Made by a program: the position numbers and the translations under genes. Under the pieces are notes generated by a model. It did not search any database. It saw nothing but the letters and a program-made list of their open reading frames with translations, and had not been told where the DNA came from. 64,000 bases of DNA from Brevibacterium picturae (lineage in GTDB: Bacteria > Actinomycetota > Actinomycetes > Actinomycetales > Brevibacteriaceae). The stretch covers positions 682,001 to 746,000 of the forward strand of contig NZ_LT629739.1 in assembly GCF_900105045.1 (NCBI RefSeq). The letters run 5' to 3'. This document shows positions 33,826 to 42,306 of the stretch, piece by piece. Numbering within the stretch: position 1 is the first letter of the stretch; the number at the start of each line of letters is the position of its first letter.

Positions 33826-35022
33826 TCAGTCGAAGTAGGGGTCGAGGCCGAAGAACGGGAACAGATTCTTCCGGGTGCCCATCACGGCTCGGTCGAGTTC
33901 GGATTCGGGGTCGAAGCCGTTCGACCAACGGGTGAAGGCCCCGTCGAAGCCATCGGTCATCGACAGAGGGGCTTCTCGTCCGGTCTTCGTCTGCGCATAG
34001 TCGGCCCACCGACCCGGAATGCGGGCACCGGGATCGATGTCGAGCCCCGCAGAGATAGCGAGCACATTTGTCCAAGCCCGGGGCACCACGTCGATGATCG
34101 CGTAGCCGCCTCCCCCGGTTGCCAACCACTTGCCGCCCGCGTGCTCGGCGGCGAGGTCACGGACCCGTTCGGTGGCCACCCGCATCGCATCGACGCTGAG
34201 GCGCATATGCGTCAGGGGGTCGCTGCGATGCCCGTCGCAGCCGTGCTGGGAGACGATGACCTGCGGTTCGAATCCCCCGACGATCGCCGGGATGGTGGCG
34301 TCGAAGGCTCGCAGCCAGTCCGCATCGAGGGTGCGCGGGGGCAGTGCGATATTGGCCGCCGAGGCGGCCGCTCGCAGTCCGCCGATGTCTGCGGGAAAGC
34401 CGGAGCCGGGGAACAGGAATTTCCCGGATTCGTGCATGGAGATCGTCAGCACCCGAGGATCATCCCAGAAGAACTTCTCGACACCGTCCCCATGGTGGGC
34501 GTCGAGGTCGATGTAGGCGATGCGTTCGTATCCGGCACCCAGAAATTCGGTGATGGCGCCGGCGATGTCGTTGTAGACGCAGAACCCGCTCGCATGATCG
34601 GGCATCGCATGGTGCATCCCGCCGGTGAAGTTCACGGCATGGCGATAGTCGCCGGAGGTGATCGCCCGTGCCGAGTCGACGGAACCCTGAAACAGCATCG
34701 CCGAGGCGGCGTGCATATTCTCGAAGCCGGGGACGTCCTCGGTGCCGATGCCGTATTTCCTCGCGTCCTCGTCGCTGAGGACAGCTCCGTCCCCGATCGC
34801 CTTCACCGCTGCGATGAAGTCCGCGTCGTGGAGGTTCGCCAGAGTGTCCTCTTCGACCTCGCCGATGCCGTGGACATGAACGTTGTCGGCATCGAAGAGG
34901 CCGAAGTCCATGGCCAGTTTCGCGGTCAGATCGAGCCTGAGGGGGTGCATGGGATGGCTGGGACCGAAATTGTATCCGGTCACCGCATCGTCCCAGACGA
35001 CATACACATCGCTATCGGCCAT
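33826..35022 (-). CDS. acuC: AcuC-like acetoin utilisation / class II histone deacetylase-family protein
   Basis: A 398-residue arginase/deacetylase-fold protein. The zinc and catalytic elements appear as NFTGGMHHAMPDHASGFC, YIDLDAHHGDGV and SQHGCDGHRSDP. Bacterial AcuC deacetylates acetyl-CoA synthetase lysines and so activates acetate use; that fits an acetate transporter 5 kb away. I choose the ATG at 35022, the only start with a -10-like box (TAGCAT) seven bases before it and the expected N-terminus. In-frame starts at 35031 and 35043 are alternatives. Confidence 0.85.
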   Translation of the reverse strand: MADSDVYVVWDDAVTGYNFGPSHPMHPLRLDLTAKLAMDFGLFDADNVHVHGIGEVEEDTLANLHDADFIAAVKAIGDGAVLSDEDARKYGIGTEDVPGFENMHAASAMLFQGSVDSARAITSGDYRHAVNFTGGMHHAMPDHASGFCVYNDIAGAITEFLGAGYERIAYIDLDAHHGDGVEKFFWDDPRVLTISMHESGKFLFPGSGFPADIGGLRAAASAANIALPPRTLDADWLRAFDATIPAIVGGFEPQVIVSQHGCDGHRSDPLTHMRLSVDAMRVATERVRDLAAEHAGGKWLATGGGGYAIIDVVPRAWTNVLAISAGLDIDPGARIPGRWADYAQTKTGREAPLSMTDGFDGAFTRWSNGFDPESELDRAVMGTRKNLFPFFGLDPYFD

Positions 35023-35029
35023 GCAGACC

Positions 35030-35035
35030 ATGCTA
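35030..35035 (-). promoter_or_regulatory. -10 box of a leaderless acuC promoter
   Basis: On the minus strand TAGCAT ends seven bases before the ATG at 35022. Confidence 0.4.
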
Positions 35036-35077
35036 TATGGCACACCTCACCTACGGAGATTCCGGCCCGGTGGGATC

Positions 35078-35083
35078 TACCAT
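35078..35083 (+). promoter_or_regulatory. -10 box of a leaderless ktrB promoter
   Basis: TACCAT ends seven bases before the GTG at 35091. This decides the ktrB start against an ATG at 35037, which lacks any signal and would overlap acuC's promoter. Confidence 0.5.
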
Positions 35084-35090
35084 AGAACTT

Positions 35091-36500
35091 GTGTCAAAGA
35101 ATTCCACGCCGCGCTTCGACCGGCTCCTGCGGCCTGGTCGGTGGGTCCGCGACTTCGTCGACGACCTCGCCGTCGCCTCGCCGGCACGTCTGGCGATCGG
35201 CTCCTTCGTCGCGGTTGTGGCGCTCTTCGCAATCCTCCTGATGCTGCCGGCCAGCGTGCGCGATCCTGGTTCGGTGCCCCAGACCGAGCACATTGCGAAT
35301 GCTGTGTTCGTGGCCGTCTCGGCCGTCTGTGTGACGGGGCTGACGCCGGTTGTGACGGAGAGCTACTGGTCGGACTTCGGGATCTCGGTCATCACCGCCG
35401 GCATCCAGGTCGGCGGTCTGGGCATCCTCACCGTCGCCTCGGTGCTGGGAATGGCGGTCTCCCGGAGGCTGGGAGTCAGGCAGCGCCTCATCGCCCAGCA
35501 GGCCACCTCGGCGCTCAACCTGGGTCAGGTCGGCAGTCTGCTCAAGACCGTCGTGATCACCATCGTCACCGCCGAGGCGATTCTGGCGGTGCTGTTCTTC
35601 CCGCGGTTCCTCATCCGCGGTGAGAGCATCGGCGATGCCCTGTGGTATTCGGTGTTCTACTCCATCTCCGCGTTCAACAATGCGGGCTTCACGATCCACC
35701 CCGGCGGCGGAGCCTATTTCGCCTCCGATCCGTGGATCCTCTCCCTTCTGATGCTCGGTGTCTTCGTCGGGGCGCTGGGCTTCCCTGTCGTGCTCATGAT
35801 CGCGATGCAGTGGAACCATCCGAAGCGGTGGGATCTGCACACGAAGCTGACCTTGACGACGACGACCGCGGTCCTGGCCATCGGCCTCCTGTTCCTCCTC
35901 ATCTTCGAATCCGCCAATCCCGCCACCCTGGGCGACAAGAACGCGGGCCACACCTTCGTCGAGGTTCTGTTCATGGCGGTGATGCCGCGTTCGGGCGGAT
36001 TCTCGACCATGGAAATCGCGGATATGAGCCAGTCCTCGCATCTGCTCATGGACCTCATGATGTTCATCGGCGGCGGATCGTCGTCGACGGCTGGCGGCAT
36101 CAAGGTCACGACCGTCGCTGTGCTGGTCTTGGCCGCCTATACTGAGGCCCGAGGTCTGCAGAACGTGCACGTCTTCGGTCGGCGCCTGACCTCATCGACG
36201 ATCAAGCTCTCCATCTCGGTTCTGCTCACGGGTGCGATCATCGTCTTCATCGGCACCCTGACGATGCTCCAGATCAGCGCAGAGCCACTCGACAAAGTGC
36301 TGTTCGAGGTGATCTCCGCATTCGGCACGGTCGGACTGAGCTCCGGGGTGTCGGCCACTGTCGATGAGGTGGGGCTGTACTGCCTGTCCGTGATCATGCT
36401 CATCGGCCGTCTCGGTACGATTACACTGGCGGCAGCCCTGTCCATGCAGGACTCGGTTCGCCTGTACCGCTATCCCGAAGAAAGGCCAGTCGTTGGCTAA
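35091..36500 (+). CDS. ktrB: TrkH/KtrB-type potassium uptake channel subunit
   Basis: A 469-residue membrane protein with four pore-loop repeats of the Trk/Ktr/HKT family. Selectivity-filter regions appear around AVSAVCVTGLTPV, FNNAGFTIHP, MPRSGGFSTME and FGTVGLSSGV. Together with KtrA it forms a potassium (or sodium-coupled potassium) uptake system important in osmotic adjustment. The start is a GTG, probably leaderless. The frame overlaps ktrA by 8 bp. It is divergent from acuC. Confidence 0.92.
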   Translation: MSKNSTPRFDRLLRPGRWVRDFVDDLAVASPARLAIGSFVAVVALFAILLMLPASVRDPGSVPQTEHIANAVFVAVSAVCVTGLTPVVTESYWSDFGISVITAGIQVGGLGILTVASVLGMAVSRRLGVRQRLIAQQATSALNLGQVGSLLKTVVITIVTAEAILAVLFFPRFLIRGESIGDALWYSVFYSISAFNNAGFTIHPGGGAYFASDPWILSLLMLGVFVGALGFPVVLMIAMQWNHPKRWDLHTKLTLTTTTAVLAIGLLFLLIFESANPATLGDKNAGHTFVEVLFMAVMPRSGGFSTMEIADMSQSSHLLMDLMMFIGGGSSSTAGGIKVTTVAVLVLAAYTEARGLQNVHVFGRRLTSSTIKLSISVLLTGAIIVFIGTLTMLQISAEPLDKVLFEVISAFGTVGLSSGVSATVDEVGLYCLSVIMLIGRLGTITLAAALSMQDSVRLYRYPEERPVVG

Positions 36501-37155
36501 CGAACACACCTCAATCCTGGTCATCGGCCTCGGACGCTTCGGGTCATCGACCGCGGCCACGCTGGCGAAGCTCGGTCGAGAGGTCATGGCGATCGAGCAC
36601 AGTGCCGAACTGGTCAAGGACTGGAGCGGAAAGCTCACCCACGTCGTCGAAGCCGATGCCACGAACATCGATGCGCTGCGGCAGGTGGGCGCCAGTGACT
36701 TCTCCACGGCCGTGGTCGGCATCGGGACCTCGATCGAGGACAGCGTGCTGACGACGGCCAACCTCGTCGATCTGGGCGTGGGCCAGGTGTGGGCGAAGGC
36801 CATCTCCCCCGCGCACGGCAAGATCCTCCACCGCATCGGCGCCCACCACGTGCTCTACCCCGAATCGGATGCCGGACGACGCGTGGCGCACCTGGTGAGC
36901 TCGCGGATGATGGAGTACATCGAATTCGACGAGGGCCACTTCGCGGTCGTGAAGATGCGGCCCCCGCGTGAGATCCAGGGCTTCACCCTCAGCGAGTCAG
37001 GGGTGCGCGACAAGTACGGCGTGACGATCGTGGGCATCAAGAGCCCCGGCCGTGACTTCACCTACGCCGAGCCCACGACCCGCGTGGGCAAGCAGGACCT
37101 TCTCATCGTCGCCGGCCACGTGGAGCTGCTGGGACGTTTCGCCGGCCGCCCGTAG
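36493..37155 (+). CDS. ktrA: TrkA/KtrA-type potassium channel gating subunit
   Basis: A 220-residue cytoplasmic RCK protein. The nucleotide-binding Rossmann motif VIGLGRFGSSTA lies at about 9-20 and a TrkA-C domain fills about 135-218. It forms a ring that gates KtrB according to bound ATP/ADP or NAD(H). A TTG start with AAAGG upstream overlaps the ktrB end by 8 bp. A G-rich repetitive stretch begins immediately after the stop. Confidence 0.92.
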   Translation: MANEHTSILVIGLGRFGSSTAATLAKLGREVMAIEHSAELVKDWSGKLTHVVEADATNIDALRQVGASDFSTAVVGIGTSIEDSVLTTANLVDLGVGQVWAKAISPAHGKILHRIGAHHVLYPESDAGRRVAHLVSSRMMEYIEFDEGHFAVVKMRPPREIQGFTLSESGVRDKYGVTIVGIKSPGRDFTYAEPTTRVGKQDLLIVAGHVELLGRFAGRP

Positions 37156-37512
37156 GGGGGCCTGGGGCGCTGGGGAGCTTGCGGGGCTGGGGTGCTTGCG
37201 GGGCTGGGCCTGTGCGGCGCTGTGGTTCTGGGGCGCTTGCGGGGCTGTGGCTGCTTGCGGGGCCGTGGCTCTGGGTCTGTGCGCTGCGGGGCTGGGCCAG
37301 TGCGGCGCTGCGGCGCTGGGCCTGTGCGCAGTGTGCTGTGCGCGGGACCGTTGCGGTGCGGACACCAAACGCGCGCGGCACAGCAGGGCAGATAGGATCC
37401 GCTTGCCGAACGTGCTCAGGTAGGGCACACATGACGAACGAATACACGTTTGGCAAGCTGAAGCTCCGCAATTGGGCTTCGCAGCTTCGCAGGAGCGATT
37501 CACCACGTCTGC
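37156..37512. repeat. Low-complexity G-rich array (to about 37390) in a 357-bp non-coding gap
   Basis: After the ktrA stop, roughly 230 bp are built from degenerate copies of GCTTGCGGGGCTG and GGGCCTGTGCGG, strongly G-rich on the plus strand. The remainder holds one copy of a 32-bp direct repeat (37419-37450). Open frames here have biased composition and are not credible genes. Confidence 0.75.
37419..37450 (+). repeat. 32-bp direct repeat, left copy
   Basis: The core GCACACATGACGAACGAAT is identical in both copies; only three of 32 positions differ. The right copy is at 38871-38902, so the pair brackets the orphan gene. Confidence 0.85.
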
Positions 37513-38568
37513 TCAGCGGCTCCGGGCGGCGCGCAGCCACGGTGCTTGACCGAACAGTTTGGTGGCCAGGGCTTCCAGATCGAGAGTTTCATCGAAGCTG
37601 AGTCGGATGATTCGATACCCCATCGCGATGAGCCGGTTGTACTGTGCCGATTCTTTTCGCATGAGTGAGAACCCGTGGTCGACGTACTTCGTGACACCAT
37701 CAACAAGGATGATCGTCTTCGTCTCCCTGTGCATGAAATCAACTCGCGCGATGTGGCGACTGCCATCGAACACATCGACTTGCTGATCGAAACCCTCAAT
37801 CTTCAGGAGCGCAAGGTTATAGCCGCATCTGCTTTCAGCGTAGCTCTCCGACAGCGGCCCGACGCCGACCAGGAGACGTTCCGCGCGCGTCTGGCCTTTC
37901 GAGAGCCTTCGGAGCGCCGGAACAAAACTCTCCTCCATCTTCGCCCGAGCCATCAACTCGGTGTTCTTCGGATAACCGAATCGCGCCGCATTGTCGGCGT
38001 TGATGTCCGAACCGAACACCGCCTTTCGCAGGACCCTCTCCAGCGCGGCAAATGCCTCCGGCTCCCCGAGCTGGCCGATGAGATCGAATGCCGTCCTGAC
38101 GGGTGCGGTGAGTGCCAGTTTGCCGATGTGGACTGTGTCTTCTGCCGGTATCGACTTGGTCGTGCGGGAGAGATCATTGCTCTTCCACCTCAGGGAGGGG
38201 TTCGCCACATGGATCAGACCACGAGGCGGCCGGTACAGCGGCAGATCATGGATGTAGGCCGCCGAGACTCCGCACACCACATCGTCGTTCCGGTACAGCG
38301 GATATGACGCGACCCGCAGCTTCTCGATCGTGTCGAGGAGAGTGAAGCTCTTGCGTCCCGACGCGTCCGTCTGAGCACCAACCTGCTCTATCCACGCATC
38401 GTCACTGATGAGGTTCCCAATTCTGCTGTGACGTGGGTTCTGGCACCTGGCGACGATCGAGTACATCCCGTGTGTGAGCTTGAGCAGGCAACAGCCGACC
38501 GCACTTCTGATGGCCCGGCTGAGAACCCCTTGGGCATTCAGTTGTCGAGTTCGCACAATGTTGTACAT
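37513..38568 (-). CDS. AbiEi-like winged-helix / DUF559-like endonuclease-fold protein
   Basis: A 351-residue orphan. The first 60 residues resemble the winged-helix segment of AbiEi-type antitoxin domains. The C-terminal 110 residues resemble the DUF559/Vsr-like nuclease fold, with RVDFMHRETKTIILVDGVTKY and a later GYRIIRLSFDE. The usual ExK-type metal site is not clean, since Gly occupies the position after VD. No toxin partner is adjacent. Actinobacteria carry many such proteins with no firm function. It is flanked by 32-bp direct repeats and has GAGCAT six bases before its ATG. Confidence 0.65.
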   Translation of the reverse strand: MYNIVRTRQLNAQGVLSRAIRSAVGCCLLKLTHGMYSIVARCQNPRHSRIGNLISDDAWIEQVGAQTDASGRKSFTLLDTIEKLRVASYPLYRNDDVVCGVSAAYIHDLPLYRPPRGLIHVANPSLRWKSNDLSRTTKSIPAEDTVHIGKLALTAPVRTAFDLIGQLGEPEAFAALERVLRKAVFGSDINADNAARFGYPKNTELMARAKMEESFVPALRRLSKGQTRAERLLVGVGPLSESYAESRCGYNLALLKIEGFDQQVDVFDGSRHIARVDFMHRETKTIILVDGVTKYVDHGFSLMRKESAQYNRLIAMGYRIIRLSFDETLDLEALATKLFGQAPWLRAARSR

Positions 38569-38985
38569 GAGTCAATGCTCGAGCTCGGACCCGGCGCCAT
38601 TCAAGAGACTCGCACATCCCTGTGGAAACCGGTACTTCGTCCACAGGCATGATGCACGCGAGTCCATATGTCATCCACGATGAAACGAACACGAGTCAGC
38701 TGCGGGCACTGCGAGGGCACAATGGGCACCGGGACAGCCAGAGACGCAGGACGAAGCGAAGAAATCACCACCGCCGGGCTGGCACAGTACCAATGACTGC
38801 CTGTCCTTCTCGCGTTGCGCGGTGCCGACTTCTGATGGCGGCCTGCACAACCGCTGGACATAAGTGCGCGGGTAGAGCACACATGACGAACGAATGCATG
38901 TTCGCCTAGCGGTTGTGCTCTTCGGCACAGGCAGGGCCTCAGAAAAGACTGGAACGCCTCAGTATGGACGACCGGAACGGGCCAC
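38569..38985. other. 417-bp gap without a supported gene
   Basis: Contains the right copy of the 32-bp direct repeat and otherwise no credible frame, hairpin or promoter that I can support. Open frames in it have no ribosome site and no recognisable family. Confidence 0.6.
38871..38902 (+). repeat. 32-bp direct repeat, right copy
   Basis: Matches 37419-37450 at 29 of 32 positions. It lies 84 bp from the 3' end of the tRNA-Gly gene. Confidence 0.85.
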
Positions 38986-39059
38986 TGGAGCGGGCGACGG
39001 GAATCGAACCCGCGTCATCGGCTTGGGAAGCCGAGGCTCTACCATTAAGCTACGCCCGC
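38986..39059 (-). tRNA. tRNA-Gly(CCC)
   Basis: A 74-nt gene with encoded CCA. The acceptor stem GCGGGCG pairs with CGCCCGC, the D-arm is TAGCTTAATGGTAGAGC, the anticodon stem CGGC/GCCG encloses the loop TTCCCAA giving anticodon CCC, and the T-loop is GGTTCGATTCC. The cloverleaf folds without mismatches in the acceptor stem. Confidence 0.96.
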
Positions 39060-39246
39060 GTATCGCCGTCGGGATGCAGGCCCACCAGCACCGATGATCT
39101 GCTGCGACAGTGGGTCTCCCCTGACGACTCGTTCCCCAGTGTATATCCTCGGCTCGAGGTCGAGGCACGAAGTCGATACACGCTGGCTCCACCTTCCTGC
39201 ATACGGCCTTCTGCGACAGCGCCTTTCGCCCGCGTTGCGGCAACGA

Positions 39247-39276
39247 CTGAGGGGGCGGCCACAGCCGCCCCCTCAG
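39247..39276 (-). terminator. Strong hairpin downstream of the symporter gene
   Basis: CTGAGGGGGCGGC and its exact complement form a 13-bp stem around a CACA loop, 25 bp past the actP stop. It lacks a long T run. It could also stop transcription from the other side. Confidence 0.65.
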
Positions 39277-39300
39277 AAGTTTCCGCGCTCGGTGTCCCGC

Positions 39301-40947
39301 TCAGTGCTCGTTTGCCTCCTCTGCACCGAAACCGGTGTGGGCGCGCACGTCCATCTCCGCTGCGAGCTCAGGGCTCTCCTCGGTCTTGTCGGTGACAGAC
39401 GCGATCCAGCCGAGGAGGAAGCCGAGTGGAATCGAGATGATTCCGGGATTCGACAGTGGGAAGATCACGAAGTCAGCGCTCGAGATCATCGCGGTCTCCG
39501 AACCGGAGACGACCGGCGAGAACGCGATCAGGAGGATAGCCGATCCCAGACCGCCGTAGATCGACCACACCGCACCGCGCGTGGTGAAGCGCTTCCAGAA
39601 CAGCGAGTAGATGATCGTCGGCAGGTTTGCACTGGCCGCGACGGCGAAGGCGAGTGCCACGAGGAACGCGATGTTCTGACCTTGCACTCCGATGCCGCCG
39701 ATGATCGCCACAGCACCGATGACGATGACTGTGCGGCGGGCGATCTTGACCTCCGCGTCGGGGTCCTCGACCTTGCCCTTCTTGATCACGCTGGCGTAGA
39801 TGTCGTGGGCGAACGATGCCGCCGCGGTGATCGCCAGGCCTGCGACAACCGCGAGGATCGTCGCAAAGGCCACGGCCGAGATGAAGCCCATGAGGATGGG
39901 CCCGCCGAGGTGGAGTGCCAGCAGCGGTGCCGCCGAATTCACTCCGCCCGGTGCGTTTTCAATCGCATCGGCACCCACGAGTGCTGCCGCACCGTATCCG
40001 AGGATGAGGGTGAACAGGTAGAACCCACCGATAAGCCAGATCGCCCAGACGACCGAACGACGAGCCTCCTTCGCTGAAGGCACCGTGTAGAAGCGCATCA
40101 GGACGTGGGGCAGACCGGCGGTGCCGAGCACCAGCGCAAGCGCCAAGGAGATGAAGTCGAGCGGATTCTCACCGTATTTCTGGCCCGGTTCGAGGATTGC
40201 CTCACCGACGCCCGAGTTGTTGACTGCTGAGGACAGCAGGGTCGAGAGGTTGAACCCGTTGAGTGCGAGGACCCAGATGGTCATGGCGAAGGCGCCGAGG
40301 ATGAGCAGGACCGCCTTGACGATCTGCACCCAGGTCGTTCCCTTCATGCCGCCCACGAGCACGTAGATGATCATGAGCGCACCGACGACGGCGACGACCA
40401 GCGACTGGCCGACCTTGCCGTCGATGCCCATCAGCAGCGACACCAGGCCACCGGCTCCTGCCATCTGCGCCAGGAGGTAGAAGAAGCAGACCGCCAACGT
40501 CGACAGGGCTGCCGCCATCCGAACAGGGCGCTGTTTGAGGCGGAACGACAGCACGTCGGCCATCGTGAACTTGCCCGTGTTGCGCATCAGCTCTGCAACG
40601 ATGAGCAGGGCGACGAGCCAGGCGACGAGGAAGCCGATCGAGTACAGGAAGCCGTCGTAGCCGTTGACTGCAATGGCTCCGCAGATGCCCAGGAACGAGG
40701 CCGCGGACAGGTAGTCGCCCGAGATCGCGAAGCCGTTCTGGGGGCCGGTGAAGGATCTGCCGCCCGCGTAGTAGTCGGAGGCAGACTTGTTGTTCTTGCT
40801 GGCCCGCAGGACGATGAACATCGTCACCGCGACGAAGGCGGCGAAGATCGTGATGTTGAGAATCGGATTGTTCTCGACCTCGGTCACTCCCTGGGACACT
40901 GTGTCGAGGCCGGAGGCGAAAATGTCTCCTATGGCAATTGCGCTCAT
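39301..40947 (-). CDS. actP: Cation/acetate-type solute:sodium symporter (ActP/MctC family)
   Basis: A 548-residue protein with about 13 membrane segments of the SSS family. SDYYAGGRSFTGPQNGFAISGDYLSAASFLG and FYTVPSAKEARRS are typical of acetate/pyruvate/propionate permeases such as ActP and corynebacterial MctC. The ATG overlaps the DUF485 stop, the classic yjcH-actP pair. The neighbouring RamA-like regulator and the prp genes fit growth on short-chain acids. Confidence 0.9.
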   Translation of the reverse strand: MSAIAIGDIFASGLDTVSQGVTEVENNPILNITIFAAFVAVTMFIVLRASKNNKSASDYYAGGRSFTGPQNGFAISGDYLSAASFLGICGAIAVNGYDGFLYSIGFLVAWLVALLIVAELMRNTGKFTMADVLSFRLKQRPVRMAAALSTLAVCFFYLLAQMAGAGGLVSLLMGIDGKVGQSLVVAVVGALMIIYVLVGGMKGTTWVQIVKAVLLILGAFAMTIWVLALNGFNLSTLLSSAVNNSGVGEAILEPGQKYGENPLDFISLALALVLGTAGLPHVLMRFYTVPSAKEARRSVVWAIWLIGGFYLFTLILGYGAAALVGADAIENAPGGVNSAAPLLALHLGGPILMGFISAVAFATILAVVAGLAITAAASFAHDIYASVIKKGKVEDPDAEVKIARRTVIVIGAVAIIGGIGVQGQNIAFLVALAFAVAASANLPTIIYSLFWKRFTTRGAVWSIYGGLGSAILLIAFSPVVSGSETAMISSADFVIFPLSNPGIISIPLGFLLGWIASVTDKTEESPELAAEMDVRAHTGFGAEEANEH

Positions 40948-41285
40948 GGGGTGTTTCCTTCCGACTGCTGCTGGAGGCGGTCACGGATCGCGGATGCCTG
41001 CGGATCGAGTTTCTTGTTCGCGAACGAGACATAGAACATCGTGATTGCGAAGGTCGTCACGAACTGCAGGAGGCCGAGGATCAAACCGAGGTTGATCTCG
41101 CCGACGACCTTTGTGGACATGAAGTCGTGCGCATAGGTACTCAGGATGACGTAGAGGAAGTACCACGCCATGAATCCGATCGACAGTGGTATCACCACCG
41201 AGAACCGTTTGCGCTTGAGCGCTTTGAATTCGGGATTCTCCTCTTCGACGAGGAAATCGACCCGCGTAGTGTCAGGTTCGGTCAT
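40944..41285 (-). CDS. DUF485 membrane protein, symporter partner (YjcH-like)
   Basis: A 113-residue protein with two membrane segments (about 35-57 and 70-90). FKALKRKRFSVVIPLSIGFM is characteristic of DUF485, a family nearly always encoded just before ActP-type symporters. Its exact role is unknown, probably a small accessory subunit. It overlaps actP by an ATGA junction and is divergent from the regulator at 41397. Confidence 0.9.
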   Translation of the reverse strand: MTEPDTTRVDFLVEEENPEFKALKRKRFSVVIPLSIGFMAWYFLYVILSTYAHDFMSTKVVGEINLGLILGLLQFVTTFAITMFYVSFANKKLDPQASAIRDRLQQQSEGNTP

Positions 41286-41368
41286 AGCTTCTCCATTCGA
41301 AACGTGCGTCGAGCATCAGTGGTCTGAATCACACGACTTTAAACTAACGGCCAGCTAGCACTGGGGAA

Positions 41369-41390
41369 TACCACCGAAAGTTGGTAGCTT
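41369..41390. promoter_or_regulatory. Dyad and leaderless -10 box in the symporter/regulator gap
   Basis: TACCA and TGGTA form a 17-bp dyad (41369-41385) overlapping TAGCTT (41385-41390), which ends six bases before the regulator ATG. A CTGGGGA at 41361-41367 resembles the G-run sites described for RamA. The gap is 111 bp and serves both divergent genes. Confidence 0.4.
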
Positions 41391-41396
41391 GTTCAC

Positions 41397-42278
41397 ATGA
41401 ACGTCAAAGCCAAAGAATCTCGGGCGCTGAAGGCCGAGACGCGTCGACTCTTCGTCGAAGCCATCGACTCACTGCATCGGAACGGGACCGGTGACGTCAT
41501 CTTCGGCGGCATGGTTGAGGACGACAAGGTCTCAGTCGAAGCAGTCGCCGGAGGCGGTCAGGACCGTCTGACCTCTCTCATCGTCAGCACCGGGCGCGGG
41601 CTCGGCGGACGTGCACTCACCGAAGGCACCCCACAGCTGACCAAAGACTACGGAATCGATCCCTACATCACCCATCACTACGACGAGGAGATCCTCGGTG
41701 AGGGGATCCAGGTGCTCATCGCAGTGCCGACCCTGCGCGGTGGTGAGGTCACGGGCATGATGTACTGCGGTCACCGCAAGAACTACAATGCGGCGGCGCC
41801 GCAGACAGGCGACCTGGTCAAACGGGTCAGGCAGCTGTCGGTGGATCTGGGACGGCTGAGACAGCCTCGACCGCCCGAGGAGCCCGTCGAGACCGAGCGC
41901 CTGTACTCCGATCTCGAATCCTCGAGCCGGGAAGCCCTGCGCCGCACCTATGCGGAACTGCGCTCGATCCGCTCAGGCGTCGATGAGAACGAAATGCGGC
42001 AGCGACTGACCGACGTCGAGAATCGTCTGGCAGACATCCTCTCCGGGCACAATTCGGATCTGTTTCCGAATCCGACGCCCACCGTCAGCCTCTCCCCCAG
42101 GGAGACGGACATTCTCTCGCACGTGGCGCTGGGATGGTCGAATGCCCGGATCGCCGAGGCACTGGGGCTGCGGGAGTCGACGGTGAAGTCCTACCTGAAC
42201 ACGGTCATGGTCAAACTCTCGGCCGGCACCAGGCATGAAGCCGTGTCCATCGCGAGGTCGGCAGGGGCACTGCCCTGA
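41397..42278 (+). CDS. LuxR-family regulator with GAF-like domain (RamA-like)
   Basis: A 293-residue regulator: a GAF-like sensory part (about 15-145) and a C-terminal LuxR helix-turn-helix with LSPRETDILSHVALGWSNARIAEAL and STVKSYLNTVMVKL. Corynebacterial RamA has the same arrangement and length, and activates acetate metabolism including the MctC transporter. Divergent placement next to the DUF485-actP pair supports that analogy, which remains an inference. The ATG has a -10-like box six bases upstream and is probably leaderless. Confidence 0.8.
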   Translation: MNVKAKESRALKAETRRLFVEAIDSLHRNGTGDVIFGGMVEDDKVSVEAVAGGGQDRLTSLIVSTGRGLGGRALTEGTPQLTKDYGIDPYITHHYDEEILGEGIQVLIAVPTLRGGEVTGMMYCGHRKNYNAAAPQTGDLVKRVRQLSVDLGRLRQPRPPEEPVETERLYSDLESSSREALRRTYAELRSIRSGVDENEMRQRLTDVENRLADILSGHNSDLFPNPTPTVSLSPRETDILSHVALGWSNARIAEALGLRESTVKSYLNTVMVKLSAGTRHEAVSIARSAGALP

Positions 42279-42306
42279 CCCATGGCGGCCGAGCTGACCC
42301 TGCCTC

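Noticed and set aside
37419-38902. CRISPR array
   Set aside because: There are only two copies of the 32-bp repeat, 1.45 kb apart, with no regular spacers and no cas genes.
38622-38909. 95-codon open frame in the gap beside tRNA-Gly
   Set aside because: No ribosome site, no -10 box, atypical composition and no recognisable family; it also runs through the direct repeat.
38871-39059. tRNA-Gly attachment site for an integrative element
   Set aside because: The direct repeats do not match the tRNA 3' end and there is no integrase, so a classical att site is not supported.
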